NCBI GenBank assembly: GCA_002437815.1
Contig: DJRP01000025.1
Location: forward strand, 145,621 to 164,778
Origin: Collinsella sp. UBA6357
GTDB taxonomy: Bacteria > Actinomycetota > Coriobacteriia > Coriobacteriales > Coriobacteriaceae
Reading direction: 5' to 3'
DNA: 19,158 nucleotides
Part shown: positions 6,468 to 16,132 of the stretch, one piece after another
How the letters are laid out: the number at the start of each line of letters is the position of its first letter
Position numbering within the stretch: position 1 is the stretch's first letter
Notes under the pieces: generated by a model
What the model was told of the DNA's origin: nothing
The model's database searches: none
Seen by the model: only the letters and a program-made list of their open reading frames with translations
Translations under genes and position numbers: made by a program

Positions 6468-6662
6468 GTGGGAGTTATCGGTTACGGTCTCGGTGTTATC
6501 GGCGCTGGTCTTGCTATCGGCCTTTCCGCTCTGGGCGCCACGGGCGCTATGGCCCGTCAGCCTGAGGTCCAGGGCCGCGTGTTCACCGTCTTCATCATGG
6601 GCTCTGCATTCGGCGAGGCTCTGGCTCTGATCGGCTTCGTCGTCGCGCTGATCGTCAAATAG
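6468..6662 (+). CDS. atpE: F1Fo ATP synthase subunit c
   Basis: Subunit c forms the rotating membrane ring. The 64-residue protein is a two-helix hairpin: glycine-rich helix 1 (about 5-28), polar loop ARQPE (29-33) and helix 2 (about 38-62) with the ion-carrying carboxylate E50 in FGEALALIGF. At 64 residues it is shorter than the usual 70-85; the shortage is before helix 1. An in-frame stop at 6441 and the lack of any earlier start codon make the GTG at 6468 the only start, and AAAGGAGGA precedes it at good spacing. Compared with sodium-type c subunits, the helix-1 glutamine is replaced by I17 and the serine after the carboxylate by A51, so I infer proton coupling. Confidence 0.95.
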   Translation: MGVIGYGLGVIGAGLAIGLSALGATGAMARQPEVQGRVFTVFIMGSAFGEALALIGFVVALIVK

Positions 6663-6679
6663 CTTTCGGAGCGTCACAT

Positions 6680-7282
6680 ATGAAACTTTCATTCCAGAAG
6701 AGCGCGATCGCACTCTCCGCGTCCGCGGCCGCGCTGCTCATGCCGGTTTCCGCGTTCGCCGAGGACGGCGCCGCGGGTGCTGACATCCTCATCCCCAAGA
6801 TGGCGGAGTTCATCCCGGCCCTCATCGCCTTCCTGATCATCTGGATCGTGCTTGCCAAGGTCGCTCTGCCGGGCATCTTCAAGACCATGGAGGAGCGCGG
6901 CAAGAAGATCGAGGAGTCCCTCGACGAGGCCGAGAAGACCAAGCAGGACGCTATCGCCAAGCGCGCCGAGGGCGATGCTATCGTCACCGACGCCCGTCGC
7001 CAGGCCGCTGATATCGTCCTCGAGGCCCGCAAGGACGCCGAGGCCGAGCGCGCTCGCATCGTCGATGCCGCCCACAAGGAGGCCGAGGACATCATCGCCA
7101 AGGCCCACACCACCGTCGAGGACGAGCGCAAGTCCATCTACGCCGGTGCCGCGAGCTCCATTGCCGATCTGTCCGTTGCCGTCGCCACCAAGATCGTGGG
7201 CGACACGCTTGCCGACGAGGCCGAGCAGAAGAAGCTCATCGAGCGCTACATCCAGGAAGCAGGTAGCCTGAATGCCGACTAG
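6680..7282 (+). CDS. atpF: F1Fo ATP synthase subunit b with an N-terminal signal-like sequence
   Basis: Subunit b is the peripheral stalk that holds F1 against Fo. The 200-residue protein has a membrane helix (about 44-66) followed by a long charged coiled coil (about 67-160, rich in Glu, Lys, Ala and Arg). Unusually, a typical signal peptide precedes this: MKLSFQK, a hydrophobic core of alanine and leucine, and AFA-ED at about 25-29 as a possible cleavage site. If cleaved, the mature protein would begin near residue 28, with a short external stretch before the membrane helix. The ATG is 17 bases after the atpE stop, with CGGAG upstream. Its end overlaps atpH by 11 bases. Confidence 0.95.
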   Translation: MKLSFQKSAIALSASAAALLMPVSAFAEDGAAGADILIPKMAEFIPALIAFLIIWIVLAKVALPGIFKTMEERGKKIEESLDEAEKTKQDAIAKRAEGDAIVTDARRQAADIVLEARKDAEAERARIVDAAHKEAEDIIAKAHTTVEDERKSIYAGAASSIADLSVAVATKIVGDTLADEAEQKKLIERYIQEAGSLNAD

Positions 7283-7748
7283 CCGCTATCAGGACAAGGT
7301 GCTCGAGACCTATGCGCGCTCCCTTATGGAGGCCGCCAAGGCCGAGGGCCACGTGTTCGAGGATCTCGAGATGATGGAGCGTTTGGCTTCGGCCAGCCCC
7401 GAGGTCATTGCGGTTCTCGACACCATGTCCAAGCGCGACCAGCTCGACCTGCTTCCCCAGGTGGCAGCTGCCTTCAAGGACGTTGCCGAGGAAGATGAGG
7501 ATGTCGTGGGCGTTACCGTCACCACGGCCATCCCGCTTGATGACGAGCTGCGTCAAACTATCACCAAGAAATGCGAGCAGGACTTCGGTCGCCGTGTGTT
7601 CCTTATCGAGCAGGTTGATCCGTCTATCGTGGGCGGCCTGGTGCTCGAGGCCCGTGGCGAGCGTCGCGACATCTCCGTCAAGACGCAGCTGCGTGCCGCA
7701 CAGGAGACGCTCGCAAGTTCAGCTAATACCTACGGAGGTGAAGCCTAA
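7272..7748 (+). CDS. atpH: F1Fo ATP synthase subunit delta
   Basis: Delta (OSCP in mitochondria) links the b stalk to the top of the alpha/beta hexamer. The 158-residue protein is slightly shorter than the usual 175-180. It keeps the N-terminal helical pattern (RYQDKVLETYARSLMEAA, 5-22) and the C-terminal conserved segment with EQVDPSIVGGLVLEARGERR (112-131). The ATG at 7272 lies inside the end of atpF, an 11-base overlap that suggests translational coupling; AGGAAGCAGGTAG upstream can serve as binding site. Its TAA overlaps the atpA ATG by one base. Confidence 0.94.
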   Translation: MPTSRYQDKVLETYARSLMEAAKAEGHVFEDLEMMERLASASPEVIAVLDTMSKRDQLDLLPQVAAAFKDVAEEDEDVVGVTVTTAIPLDDELRQTITKKCEQDFGRRVFLIEQVDPSIVGGLVLEARGERRDISVKTQLRAAQETLASSANTYGGEA

Positions 7749-9346
7749 TGTCAGAAACCCTCAATGCCCAGGATATCGCCAAGAAACTGCAGGAGCAGCT
7801 CAACAGCCTCTCCGCAACGGTCGATACGCATGAGGTTTCAACGGTCGACGAGGTAGGCGACGGCATCGCGCGCGTTTCCGGCCTTAAGAGCGCCATGGCA
7901 GGCGAGCTTCTGGAGTTCAAGAGCTCCGACACGGGCGAGACCGTCTACGGCCTTGCCCAGAACCTCGATCGCGATGAGGTGGGTGCCGTTCTGTTCGGTG
8001 CCGTCGACTCCATCAAGGAGGGCGACGAGTGCCGCACAACCGGCCGCATCATGGATATCCCCGTGAGCCGTGCCATGCTCGGCCGCGTGGTCAACCCGCT
8101 CGGCCAGCCCATCGACGGCTTGGGCGAGATCGTCGCCACGCATCGCCGTCCCATCGAGTTCAAGGCCCCCGGCGTCATCGACCGCACCCCGGTGTGCGAG
8201 CCGGTGCAGACCGGTCTTCTGGCCATCGACTCCATGGTGCCTATCGGCCGCGGCCAGCGTGAGCTTATCATCGGCGACCGCAAGACCGGTAAGACCGCTA
8301 TCGCCATCGACGCCATCCTTAACCAGCGCGGCAAGGGCATGATCTGCATCTATGTTGCCATCGGCCAGAAGGCTTCCACGGTTGCCAACATCCGTGAGAC
8401 CCTGGCGGAGCACGGAGCGCTCGATTATACGATCATCGTTTCGGCCACCGCCGCCGATTCCGCCCCTATGCAGTACATCGCCCCCATGGCCGGTGCCGCT
8501 ATCGGCGAGTTCTTCATGTACAACGGCGAGGACGGCAAGCCCGCCAGCGAGACCAACCCCGGCGGCCACGTGCTCGTCATCTATGACGACCTGTCCAAGC
8601 AGGCTGTCGCCTACCGTCAGATGTCGCTGACGCTGCATCGTCCGCCCGGACGTGAGGCCTACCCGGGCGACATCTTCTATCTGCACTCTCGTCTGCTCGA
8701 GCGTGCCGTCAAGATGTCCAAGAAGAACGGTTATGGCTCCATGACGGCCCTGCCGATCATCGAGACCCAGGACGGCGACGTCTCCGCTTACATTCCGACC
8801 AACGTGATCTCGATTACCGACGGTCAGATCTATCTGCAGTCCGAGCTCTTCTTCCAGGGTCAGCGTCCTGCAGTCGATGTCGGTATCTCTGTGTCCCGCG
8901 TCGGCGGCGATGCCCAGACCAAGGCCATGAAGCAGGTCGCCGGCAACCTTCGCCTCGATCTTGCTTCCTATCAGGAGCTCGCCGGCTTCACGCAGTTCGG
9001 CTCCGACCTCGACGAGGCTACCCAGAAGCAGCTCACCCATGGCGCCCGCATGACCGAGCTCCTCAAGCAGCCGCGCTATCAGCCGTTCGAGGTTTCCGAG
9101 CAGATTGTCGCCTTGTTCGCCGGTAACGAGGGCTTCCTCGACGATCTCGAGATCTCTGATGTCCTGCCGTTCCGTACCGAGCTTATCGAGTATATGGACA
9201 ACGGTTTCGGCACCTTGCTTGACAAGGTCCGCGCCAAGAAGATCGACGACGACACCAAGGCGGAGCTTATCCGCGTCGTCGGTGACTTCAAGCAGCAGTT
9301 CGTGGCCAAGCATCACGGCGAGTCGACTGAAACCAAGGAGAACTAA
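7748..9346 (+). CDS. atpA: F1Fo ATP synthase subunit alpha
   Basis: Alpha subunits alternate with beta in the F1 head and bind non-catalytic nucleotide. The 532-residue protein shows the Walker A motif GDRKTGKT (176-183), the Walker B region HVLVIYDDLSKQ (274-285) and the family signature around PAVDVGISVSR, with R384 as the arginine finger. Length exceeds the usual 500-513. Part of the excess is an insert of about 12 residues just before Walker B (about 260-273, EDGKPASETNPGG), where other alpha subunits pass directly from a short turn into the strand; the rest is a slightly longer C-terminus. GGAGGTG precedes the ATG, which overlaps the atpH stop as TAATG. Confidence 0.98.
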   Translation: MSETLNAQDIAKKLQEQLNSLSATVDTHEVSTVDEVGDGIARVSGLKSAMAGELLEFKSSDTGETVYGLAQNLDRDEVGAVLFGAVDSIKEGDECRTTGRIMDIPVSRAMLGRVVNPLGQPIDGLGEIVATHRRPIEFKAPGVIDRTPVCEPVQTGLLAIDSMVPIGRGQRELIIGDRKTGKTAIAIDAILNQRGKGMICIYVAIGQKASTVANIRETLAEHGALDYTIIVSATAADSAPMQYIAPMAGAAIGEFFMYNGEDGKPASETNPGGHVLVIYDDLSKQAVAYRQMSLTLHRPPGREAYPGDIFYLHSRLLERAVKMSKKNGYGSMTALPIIETQDGDVSAYIPTNVISITDGQIYLQSELFFQGQRPAVDVGISVSRVGGDAQTKAMKQVAGNLRLDLASYQELAGFTQFGSDLDEATQKQLTHGARMTELLKQPRYQPFEVSEQIVALFAGNEGFLDDLEISDVLPFRTELIEYMDNGFGTLLDKVRAKKIDDDTKAELIRVVGDFKQQFVAKHHGESTETKEN

Positions 9347-9351
9347 GCCCT

Positions 9352-10259
9352 ATGGCCAACCTTCGCGACATTAAGAAGCGAATCTCCTCGGTTACCACGA
9401 CCAAGCAGATCACGCGCACGATGGAGATGGTCTCTACGGCCAAGATCCGTCGTGCCCTCGATCGCTCCAAGCAGGCCGAGCCCTATAAGGAGGCGTTGAC
9501 CGACGTCATGCTGACAGTTGCCGGTGACGCCTCCTGCTCGGGCACCGATCCCATGCTGCAGAAGCATGAGACCGTCAAGCGCGGTCTGATCATCGTCATC
9601 GCATCCGACCGCGGTCTTGCCGGCGGTTTCAACGTGACGGTGGAGCGCGAGGCCGAGAAGCTTGCAGCCTCTTGGACGCGTGAGGGCATCGAGAGCGAGA
9701 TCATCGCGTGCGGGCGTAAACCGGCCACGTATTTTCGTGACCGCGCCAACCTCGTCATGCATTTCGAGGGCAACTCCTCCGAGCCCGATTTCGATCAGGC
9801 TCGCATGATCTCCTCCCACATCTGCGATGCGTATCGATCCGGCGAGCTCGATCGCGTCGAGATCGTCTACCACCACGCCAAGAATCGCGTGGACCAGGAG
9901 CTTCGTGTCGAGCATCTTCTGCCGCTCGACCCCGAGATGATCGCCATGGCCCACGGCCCGCGCAAGAACGAGTCCGATGCGCCTCAGCGCATCTCGTCCA
10001 CGTTCGAGTTCGTGCCCTCTCCGGAGCACGTACTCGGCAAGCTCGTGCCGTCGTATATCTTGACGGTCATCTATCAGGCCCTGATCGATTCGGCGGCGGC
10101 CGAACAGGGTGCACGCCGCAAGGCGATGCATTCCGCTACGGAGAACGCCACCGCGATCATCTCGACCCTTACCCGCACGTACAGTCGCGTGCGCCAGGCT
10201 TCGATCACGACCGAGATCAACGAGATCGTCGGCGGAGCCTCAGCATTGGAGGAACACTA

Positions 10260-10260
<1 letters not shown>
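9352..10260 (+). CDS. atpG: F1Fo ATP synthase subunit gamma
   Basis: Gamma is the central shaft that couples c-ring rotation to catalysis. The 302-residue protein has both conserved ends that form the coiled-coil shaft: IKKRISSVTTTKQITRTMEM near the N-terminus (7-26) and RQASITTEINEIVGGASAL near the C-terminus (281-299). GLIIVIASDRGLAGGFN (79-95) is the other well-conserved stretch. The ATG is five bases after the atpA stop, with AAGGAG inside the end of atpA as binding site. The TAA overlaps the atpD ATG by one base. Length is close to the family norm of 285-305. Confidence 0.97.
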
Positions 10261-11714
<1,454 letters not shown>

Positions 11715-11717
11715 GCT

Positions 11718-12110
11718 ATGCTCATCCGCATCGTTTGTCCCGAGAGCTGCGCATACGAAGGTGAGGCTGCCTTTGTGTCCATCCCGTCGACGGATGGCGA
11801 GTTTGGCGTGCTCACCGGTCACGCTAGCGAGATCTGCACCATCGAGGCCGGTTACATCAAGGTTTGTGACACCGCGATGGGGCAGGTCAGCCGTACTTTC
11901 GCGGTTAACGGGGGCTATGCTCAGGTAGCCGACGACACGGTTATCGTCCTTGCTGAACGCGCCTGCGACCTGGCGACCGTCGATGCCGATAAGGTTAAAG
12001 CTCAGATTCAAGGTTTTGAAGACCAGCTGGGGAATCTGTCGGAAGATGATGCACGCCGTGCATATCTATATAATGAAATTGCATGGTGTAAGCTCAAGCT
12101 TGCAAAATAA
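11718..12110 (+). CDS. atpC: F1Fo ATP synthase subunit epsilon
   Basis: Epsilon joins gamma to the c-ring and regulates ATP hydrolysis. The 130-residue protein has the N-terminal beta-sandwich pattern, with PSTDGEFGVLTGHASEICTI (23-42) corresponding to the conserved G-x-x-G-x-L-P-x-H segment, and AVNGGYAQVADDTVIVLAE (62-80). The C-terminal part (about 85-130) forms the usual two helices. AGGAG (11704-11708), inside the end of atpD, is the binding site. The gene closes the operon; a strong terminator follows 36 bases after the stop. Confidence 0.95.
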   Translation: MLIRIVCPESCAYEGEAAFVSIPSTDGEFGVLTGHASEICTIEAGYIKVCDTAMGQVSRTFAVNGGYAQVADDTVIVLAERACDLATVDADKVKAQIQGFEDQLGNLSEDDARRAYLYNEIAWCKLKLAK

Positions 12111-12146
12111 CTCGCCAGTCAGTCGCGAGTAACATAGCAAACACAT

Positions 12147-12183
12147 CATGCCCGGGGCGCTTGACGCTCCGGGCATGCTTTTT
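12147..12183 (+). terminator. Rho-independent terminator at the end of the ATP synthase operon
   Basis: CATGCCCGG (12147-12155) pairs perfectly with CCGGGCATG (12169-12177), extended inward by four more pairs (one G-U) to the loop CTTGA, and is followed by C and five T. A smaller hairpin, ACTCGC (12110-12115) with GCGAGT (12125-12130), precedes it. The T-run ends only 13 bases before the murA start codon. Confidence 0.88.
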
Positions 12184-12196
12184 GAAGGGACGGATC

Positions 12197-13480
12197 TTGG
12201 AAATCATCCGTGTAGAGGGCGGCCACGCTATCGGGGGTCGCGTCGAGGTTTCCGGCGCAAAGAATTCGGCGCTTAAGCTCATGGCGGCCACGCTTTTGGC
12301 TCCAGGCACGACGACGCTCGAGAATGTGCCCGATATCTCTGACGTTCATGTCATGGGCAAGGTTCTCAAAGGCATGGGCGCAACTATCGAGGTTCTCGAT
12401 ACCCACACGCTTCAGATCGATACCTCCCAGGTTGATTCATGGGAGGCTCCCTATGAGCTCGTGGCAAAGATGCGAGCTTCAACGGCTGTCATGGGTCCCT
12501 TGCTCGGGCGGTTCGGGCGCGCCAAGATCGCTATGCCTGGTGGCTGCAACCTCGGTGCCCGCAAGATCGATATGCACATCTTGGGCCTTGAGGCTCTTGG
12601 CGTCGATTTCGATACCGCCCACGGCTATATCAACGCCAGCGCCCCCAACGGGCTTACAGGTACGACGGTGACCTTGGAGTTCGCGAGCGTCGGCGCTACG
12701 GAGAACCTCATCATGGCCGCTGTGCGCGCCTCGGGTACCACCGTCATCGACAACGCGGCACGTGAGCCCGAGATCGTCGACCTCGCAAATATGTTGAACG
12801 AAATGGGTGCCCATATCGTAGGTGCCGGAACGCCGGTCGTGACCATCGAAGGCGTCAAAGAGCTTCATCCGGTTACCCATCGTGTGATCGGCGATCGCAT
12901 CGAGGCCGGCACGTTTATCGTCGCCGGTGCGTTGATGGCTGACGAGCGCGGTGTCGAGGTCCATGGTTTCAACCCTGTGCATCTGGGCATGGTGCTTAAA
13001 AAGATGGAGCTTATGGGTATTGAATACGAGCGAATCGAGGATGGCGTTCGCGTGAAGCGCGCCGAGCACCTGAGCCCTGTCGATATCCAGACGCTTCCGT
13101 TCCCCGGTTTTCCGACTGACATGCAGGCTCAGGTCATGGTGCTCTCGGCTCTTGCCGATGGCAGCTCCGTTATCACCGAGAACATCTTTGAGAATCGCTT
13201 TATGTTTGCGTCCGAGCTGGTACGCATGGGGGCGGATATCCGCATCGAGAGCCATCACGCCATGATTCACGGTGTTCAAGGTTTCTCGGGCGCTCAGGTT
13301 ACCTCGCCCGACCTTCGAGGCGGTGCGGCTCTTGTCGTCGCCGGGCTTATCGCCGATGGAACCACCGAGGTCTCAGCGATTCACCATATCAAGCGCGGCT
13401 ACGAGAATTTTGTCGAAAAGCTCCAAGCCCTCGGCGCTCATGTCGAGCACGCTTCCGTTCCCGATCCCGTCGAGTTCTAA
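12197..13480 (+). CDS. murA: UDP-N-acetylglucosamine 1-carboxyvinyltransferase
   Basis: MurA transfers enolpyruvate from PEP to UDP-GlcNAc, the committed step of peptidoglycan synthesis. The 427-residue protein has K22 in GAKNSALK, the reactive C117 in MPGGCNLGARKIDMH (113-127), the aspartate D308 in PFPGFPTDMQ and RGYENF near the C-terminus. C117 is the residue fosfomycin modifies in other bacteria; some actinobacteria such as mycobacteria have Asp there, but this protein keeps Cys. I chose TTG at 12197 because AAGGGA lies six bases before it and the product starts as MEIIRVEGG, like other MurA. A longer in-frame TTG at 12161 would begin inside the terminator stem. The LCP gene follows after 12 bases and belongs to the same unit. 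Confidence 0.95.
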   Translation: MEIIRVEGGHAIGGRVEVSGAKNSALKLMAATLLAPGTTTLENVPDISDVHVMGKVLKGMGATIEVLDTHTLQIDTSQVDSWEAPYELVAKMRASTAVMGPLLGRFGRAKIAMPGGCNLGARKIDMHILGLEALGVDFDTAHGYINASAPNGLTGTTVTLEFASVGATENLIMAAVRASGTTVIDNAAREPEIVDLANMLNEMGAHIVGAGTPVVTIEGVKELHPVTHRVIGDRIEAGTFIVAGALMADERGVEVHGFNPVHLGMVLKKMELMGIEYERIEDGVRVKRAEHLSPVDIQTLPFPGFPTDMQAQVMVLSALADGSSVITENIFENRFMFASELVRMGADIRIESHHAMIHGVQGFSGAQVTSPDLRGGAALVVAGLIADGTTEVSAIHHIKRGYENFVEKLQALGAHVEHASVPDPVEF

Positions 13481-13492
13481 TTCAGGTTGCCT

Positions 13493-14707
13493 ATGTTCAG
13501 CAAGAAACCCGTCAGTGAAAAGCGCCGACCTACGACCGGCGCCCAGGCAAAAATATACAGTCGCGACAATGTGAGCCGCTACTCAGAGCGCGCTCGTCAG
13601 CGGAGGCGTGGCAAGAAGGTGCGGCGCATCGTCCTTACCACGATCGTCGGCGTCCTTCTGTGCGGAACCGCAGCTGCCGGCTTGTGGTTCTCGAGCGTCA
13701 TGGGCAAGATCAACGATTCCAACGTCATTACCGACGGGCTCAAGAACATCCTGGTCGACACCAACGAGGCCAAAGATCCGTTCTATGTTCTGCTTCTCGG
13801 TACCGATGGCCGTCCAGGTGAGGATTCATATCGCGCCGACTCTATCATCTTGGCGCGCATCGACCCCACGCAAAAACAGGCGACGCTCATTTCCATTCCG
13901 CGTGACACCATGGTCACCTACAAGGGGCAGACCATGAAGATCAACGCCTGCCATACCGATGACGGTGCACAGGGCATGGTCGAGGCCGTTAACGAACTTT
14001 GCGGCGTTCAGATCGCACACTATGCCGAAGTGAGCTTCGACGGCATGCAGCAGCTCATCGATGCGGTGGGTGGTATCGACATTAACGCAACCGATGACGT
14101 CGATGACCCCGAGCACCTCGATATCAAGATCACGGCCGGTCAGCAGCATATGGATGGTGCGACGGCGCTCACCTACGCACGCTGCCGTTACATCTACGCT
14201 GACGGTGACTACACCCGCATGCGCCATCAACGTCAGGTTCTCGGCGCGCTCGCCAACCAGATCCTCAATAACTTCGATGCCACCAAGATCGTCGGTTTGG
14301 TCAACTCCCTTTCCGACATGCTTACGACCGATATGACGGTTGAGGATATCGTTTCCACGTTCAACGCGATGCGCGGTATGGATGTTGACGGCATCTACTC
14401 GGCCAACCTGCCTTCGTATGCCGATGCCTCTACCACGGTCGACGGTGTGAGCTACGTCTTTGTCTATGAGGATGACCTCAAAGAGATGATGAAGCGCGTC
14501 GATGCCGGCGAGGATCCCAAGGGACCGCAGACCATGGGCGAGTCGGATGGTTCGAGCTCCACGATCGGAGATCTTTCCAACAACACCTCCGACGATTGGG
14601 CCAACGGGACGGCTACCACCTCGAGCGGCTCAAACGATGATTCCGATAGCGATTCATCATCTGACGACAGCGCGACCGATGGCAACGGCTACGAGGCTAA
14701 TTACTGA
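13493..14707 (+). CDS. LCP-family cell-wall polymer ligase (LytR-CpsA-Psr)
   Basis: LCP proteins attach teichoic acids, capsule or other glycopolymers to peptidoglycan from undecaprenyl-phosphate carriers, outside the membrane. The 404-residue protein has a basic cytoplasmic N-terminus (1-45), one membrane helix (about 46-66) and an extracellular LCP domain (about 95-255). Conserved features are YRADSIILARID (113-124), SIPRDTM (134-140), and YARCRY followed by GDYTRMRHQRQVL (238-250), which supply the phosphate-binding arginines and metal-binding aspartates. The tail (about 343-404) is low-complexity Ser, Asp, Thr and Asn. The ATG at 13493 has a modest upstream CAGG; a TTG two codons earlier is possible. 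The gene lies 12 bases after murA, fitting a role in wall assembly. The exact polymer cannot be told from sequence. Confidence 0.9.
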   Translation: MFSKKPVSEKRRPTTGAQAKIYSRDNVSRYSERARQRRRGKKVRRIVLTTIVGVLLCGTAAAGLWFSSVMGKINDSNVITDGLKNILVDTNEAKDPFYVLLLGTDGRPGEDSYRADSIILARIDPTQKQATLISIPRDTMVTYKGQTMKINACHTDDGAQGMVEAVNELCGVQIAHYAEVSFDGMQQLIDAVGGIDINATDDVDDPEHLDIKITAGQQHMDGATALTYARCRYIYADGDYTRMRHQRQVLGALANQILNNFDATKIVGLVNSLSDMLTTDMTVEDIVSTFNAMRGMDVDGIYSANLPSYADASTTVDGVSYVFVYEDDLKEMMKRVDAGEDPKGPQTMGESDGSSSTIGDLSNNTSDDWANGTATTSSGSNDDSDSDSSSDDSATDGNGYEANY

Positions 14708-14716
14708 TCGGGCATC

Positions 14717-14748
14717 ATGGCGCAAAGCGGATAATCGCTGGGCGCCAT
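14717..14748. repeat. Inverted repeat just after the LCP gene
   Basis: ATGGCGC (14717-14723) pairs perfectly with GCGCCAT (14742-14748), and inside it AGCG pairs with CGCT. There is no T-run, so it is not itself a terminator. It sits nine bases after the LCP stop and directly before the bidirectional terminator, where it may stabilise the mRNA 3' end. Confidence 0.5.
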
Positions 14749-14759
14749 ACATAAGATGG

Positions 14760-14797
14760 AAAAGCCGGTGTCGTCCTATGGGCGGCACCGGCTTTTT
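14760..14797. terminator. Bidirectional terminator between the LCP gene and pepT
   Basis: AAAAGCCGGTG (14760-14770) pairs with CACCGGCTTTT (14786-14796), and the stem continues inward for six more pairs to the loop TAT. A T-run follows on the plus strand, and the A-run on the left is a T-run on the minus strand. It lies between convergent genes, five bases from the pepT stop, so it can end both transcripts. Confidence 0.9.
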
Positions 14798-14801
14798 GTG
14801 C

Positions 14802-16049
14802 CTAGGCAAATCGAGCGACAAGCTCCTGGAGAACATCGACCATCTTTGTCAGACCGCTTACCGGGATAAATTCGTTGACGCCGTGATAGCAATAGCCGCC
14901 TGTTGCCAAGTTGGGACAGGGCAGTCCGCGGAATGAAAGCTGGGCTCCATCGGTGCCGCCGCGAATGGGGATTACATTGGGCTCGATACCGCAGGCAAGA
15001 TAGGCCTCACGCGCGGTATCGATAAGCTCGGGATAGTCGCGTACGATCTCTGCCATGTTGCGGTACTGCTGTTTGACCTCAACGTTCACGCGCTTCTCGC
15101 CGATGATGTTGTTGATGTAAGAGGCGGCAGATTCGATCAGCTCGATCTTGCGCTCGAACTTGTCGGCATCGTGATCTCGGATGATGTAACGGGCCGTGGC
15201 GTGATCGACGGTAGCCGACACTCCTTCAAGATGGAAAAATCCTTCGTAGCCCTCAGTGTGCTCGGGACGCTGTTCATGTGGCAGCAGGGCATGGAAATCG
15301 GCAAAGACGTTACCGGCGTTGACCATGCAGTTTTTGGCGTCACCGGGATGCACGGAGGTGCCATCGAAGGTCACGGTCGCCTCCGCCGCGTTGAAGCACT
15401 CCCATTCGAGCTCTCCGACCGGGCCGCCATCGACGGTATAGGCGTAGGTGCATCCAAATGTCGGTATATCGAGCAGGCTGGCACCATGACCGATCTCCTC
15501 GTCGGGGCAAAAACAGATACCCAGCGCGGGATGGGGGAGTGAAGGATCGGCAGAGAGGCGCGCGATAAGCGCCATGATCTCGGAGACGCCCGCCTTGTCG
15601 TCTGCGCCAAGCAACGTGGTGCCATCGCTGCAAACCAGGTCTTCGCCGACAAGTTCGTTGAGTGCCGGCAGTTTGGCAGGACTCATGGCAACGGGCTTGC
15701 CGTCGACAGTCCCCGCTACCAGATCTCTGCCCTCGTAGTGGACGATATGGGGCTTAACTCCCGCTCCGGGTGCAACTTCTGTCGTATCGAGATGAGCTAT
15801 CAGGCCCAATGCGGGCTTGTCTTCTGCGCCTTCGCTTGCTGGGATGTGGGCGGTTACATAGCAGTGCTCATCGACCGTGGCGTCGGTGGCGCCAAGCGTT
15901 TTAAGCTCTTCGACCAGCAGATGGGCAAGGTCGAATTGAACGCTGCTCGAGGGCACCTGATCGCAATGGGCATCCGACGACTGCGTGTTTACCTGTACGT
16001 AGCGCAAGAACCGCTCGAGCACATCGGGCGTGGTCCCTGTTTGATCCAT
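14802..16049 (-). CDS. pepT: Peptidase T (tripeptide aminopeptidase)
   Basis: PepT removes the N-terminal residue from tripeptides in the cytoplasm and belongs to the two-zinc M20B peptidases. The 415-residue protein has all expected ligands: H86 and D88 in AHLDTTEVAPG, D150 in LLGADDKAG, E184 and E185 in CPDEEIGHGA, D207 in YTVDGGPVGE and H389 in GGYCYHG. RGGTDGAQLSFRGLPCPNL (363-381) is the typical substrate-binding segment. Length matches the family (about 405-415). On the minus strand, AGGAG lies seven bases before the ATG. It is transcribed convergently to the LCP gene and divergently from the metalloregulator gene, sharing a 117-base intergenic region with the latter. Confidence 0.95.
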   Translation of the reverse strand: MDQTGTTPDVLERFLRYVQVNTQSSDAHCDQVPSSSVQFDLAHLLVEELKTLGATDATVDEHCYVTAHIPASEGAEDKPALGLIAHLDTTEVAPGAGVKPHIVHYEGRDLVAGTVDGKPVAMSPAKLPALNELVGEDLVCSDGTTLLGADDKAGVSEIMALIARLSADPSLPHPALGICFCPDEEIGHGASLLDIPTFGCTYAYTVDGGPVGELEWECFNAAEATVTFDGTSVHPGDAKNCMVNAGNVFADFHALLPHEQRPEHTEGYEGFFHLEGVSATVDHATARYIIRDHDADKFERKIELIESAASYINNIIGEKRVNVEVKQQYRNMAEIVRDYPELIDTAREAYLACGIEPNVIPIRGGTDGAQLSFRGLPCPNLATGGYCYHGVNEFIPVSGLTKMVDVLQELVARFA

Positions 16050-16132
16050 GAGTTTGCTCCTATCTTGGTATGGTCATGTACATCTCGTACTCTAGCACGG
16101 TAAGCTCAAGCCAACCTGCCGCCTTGATGGGG

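Noticed and set aside
12161..12196. Longer murA beginning at the TTG at 12161
   Set aside because: It would start inside the terminator loop and adds 12 residues absent from other MurA proteins; the TTG at 12197 has a proper binding site.
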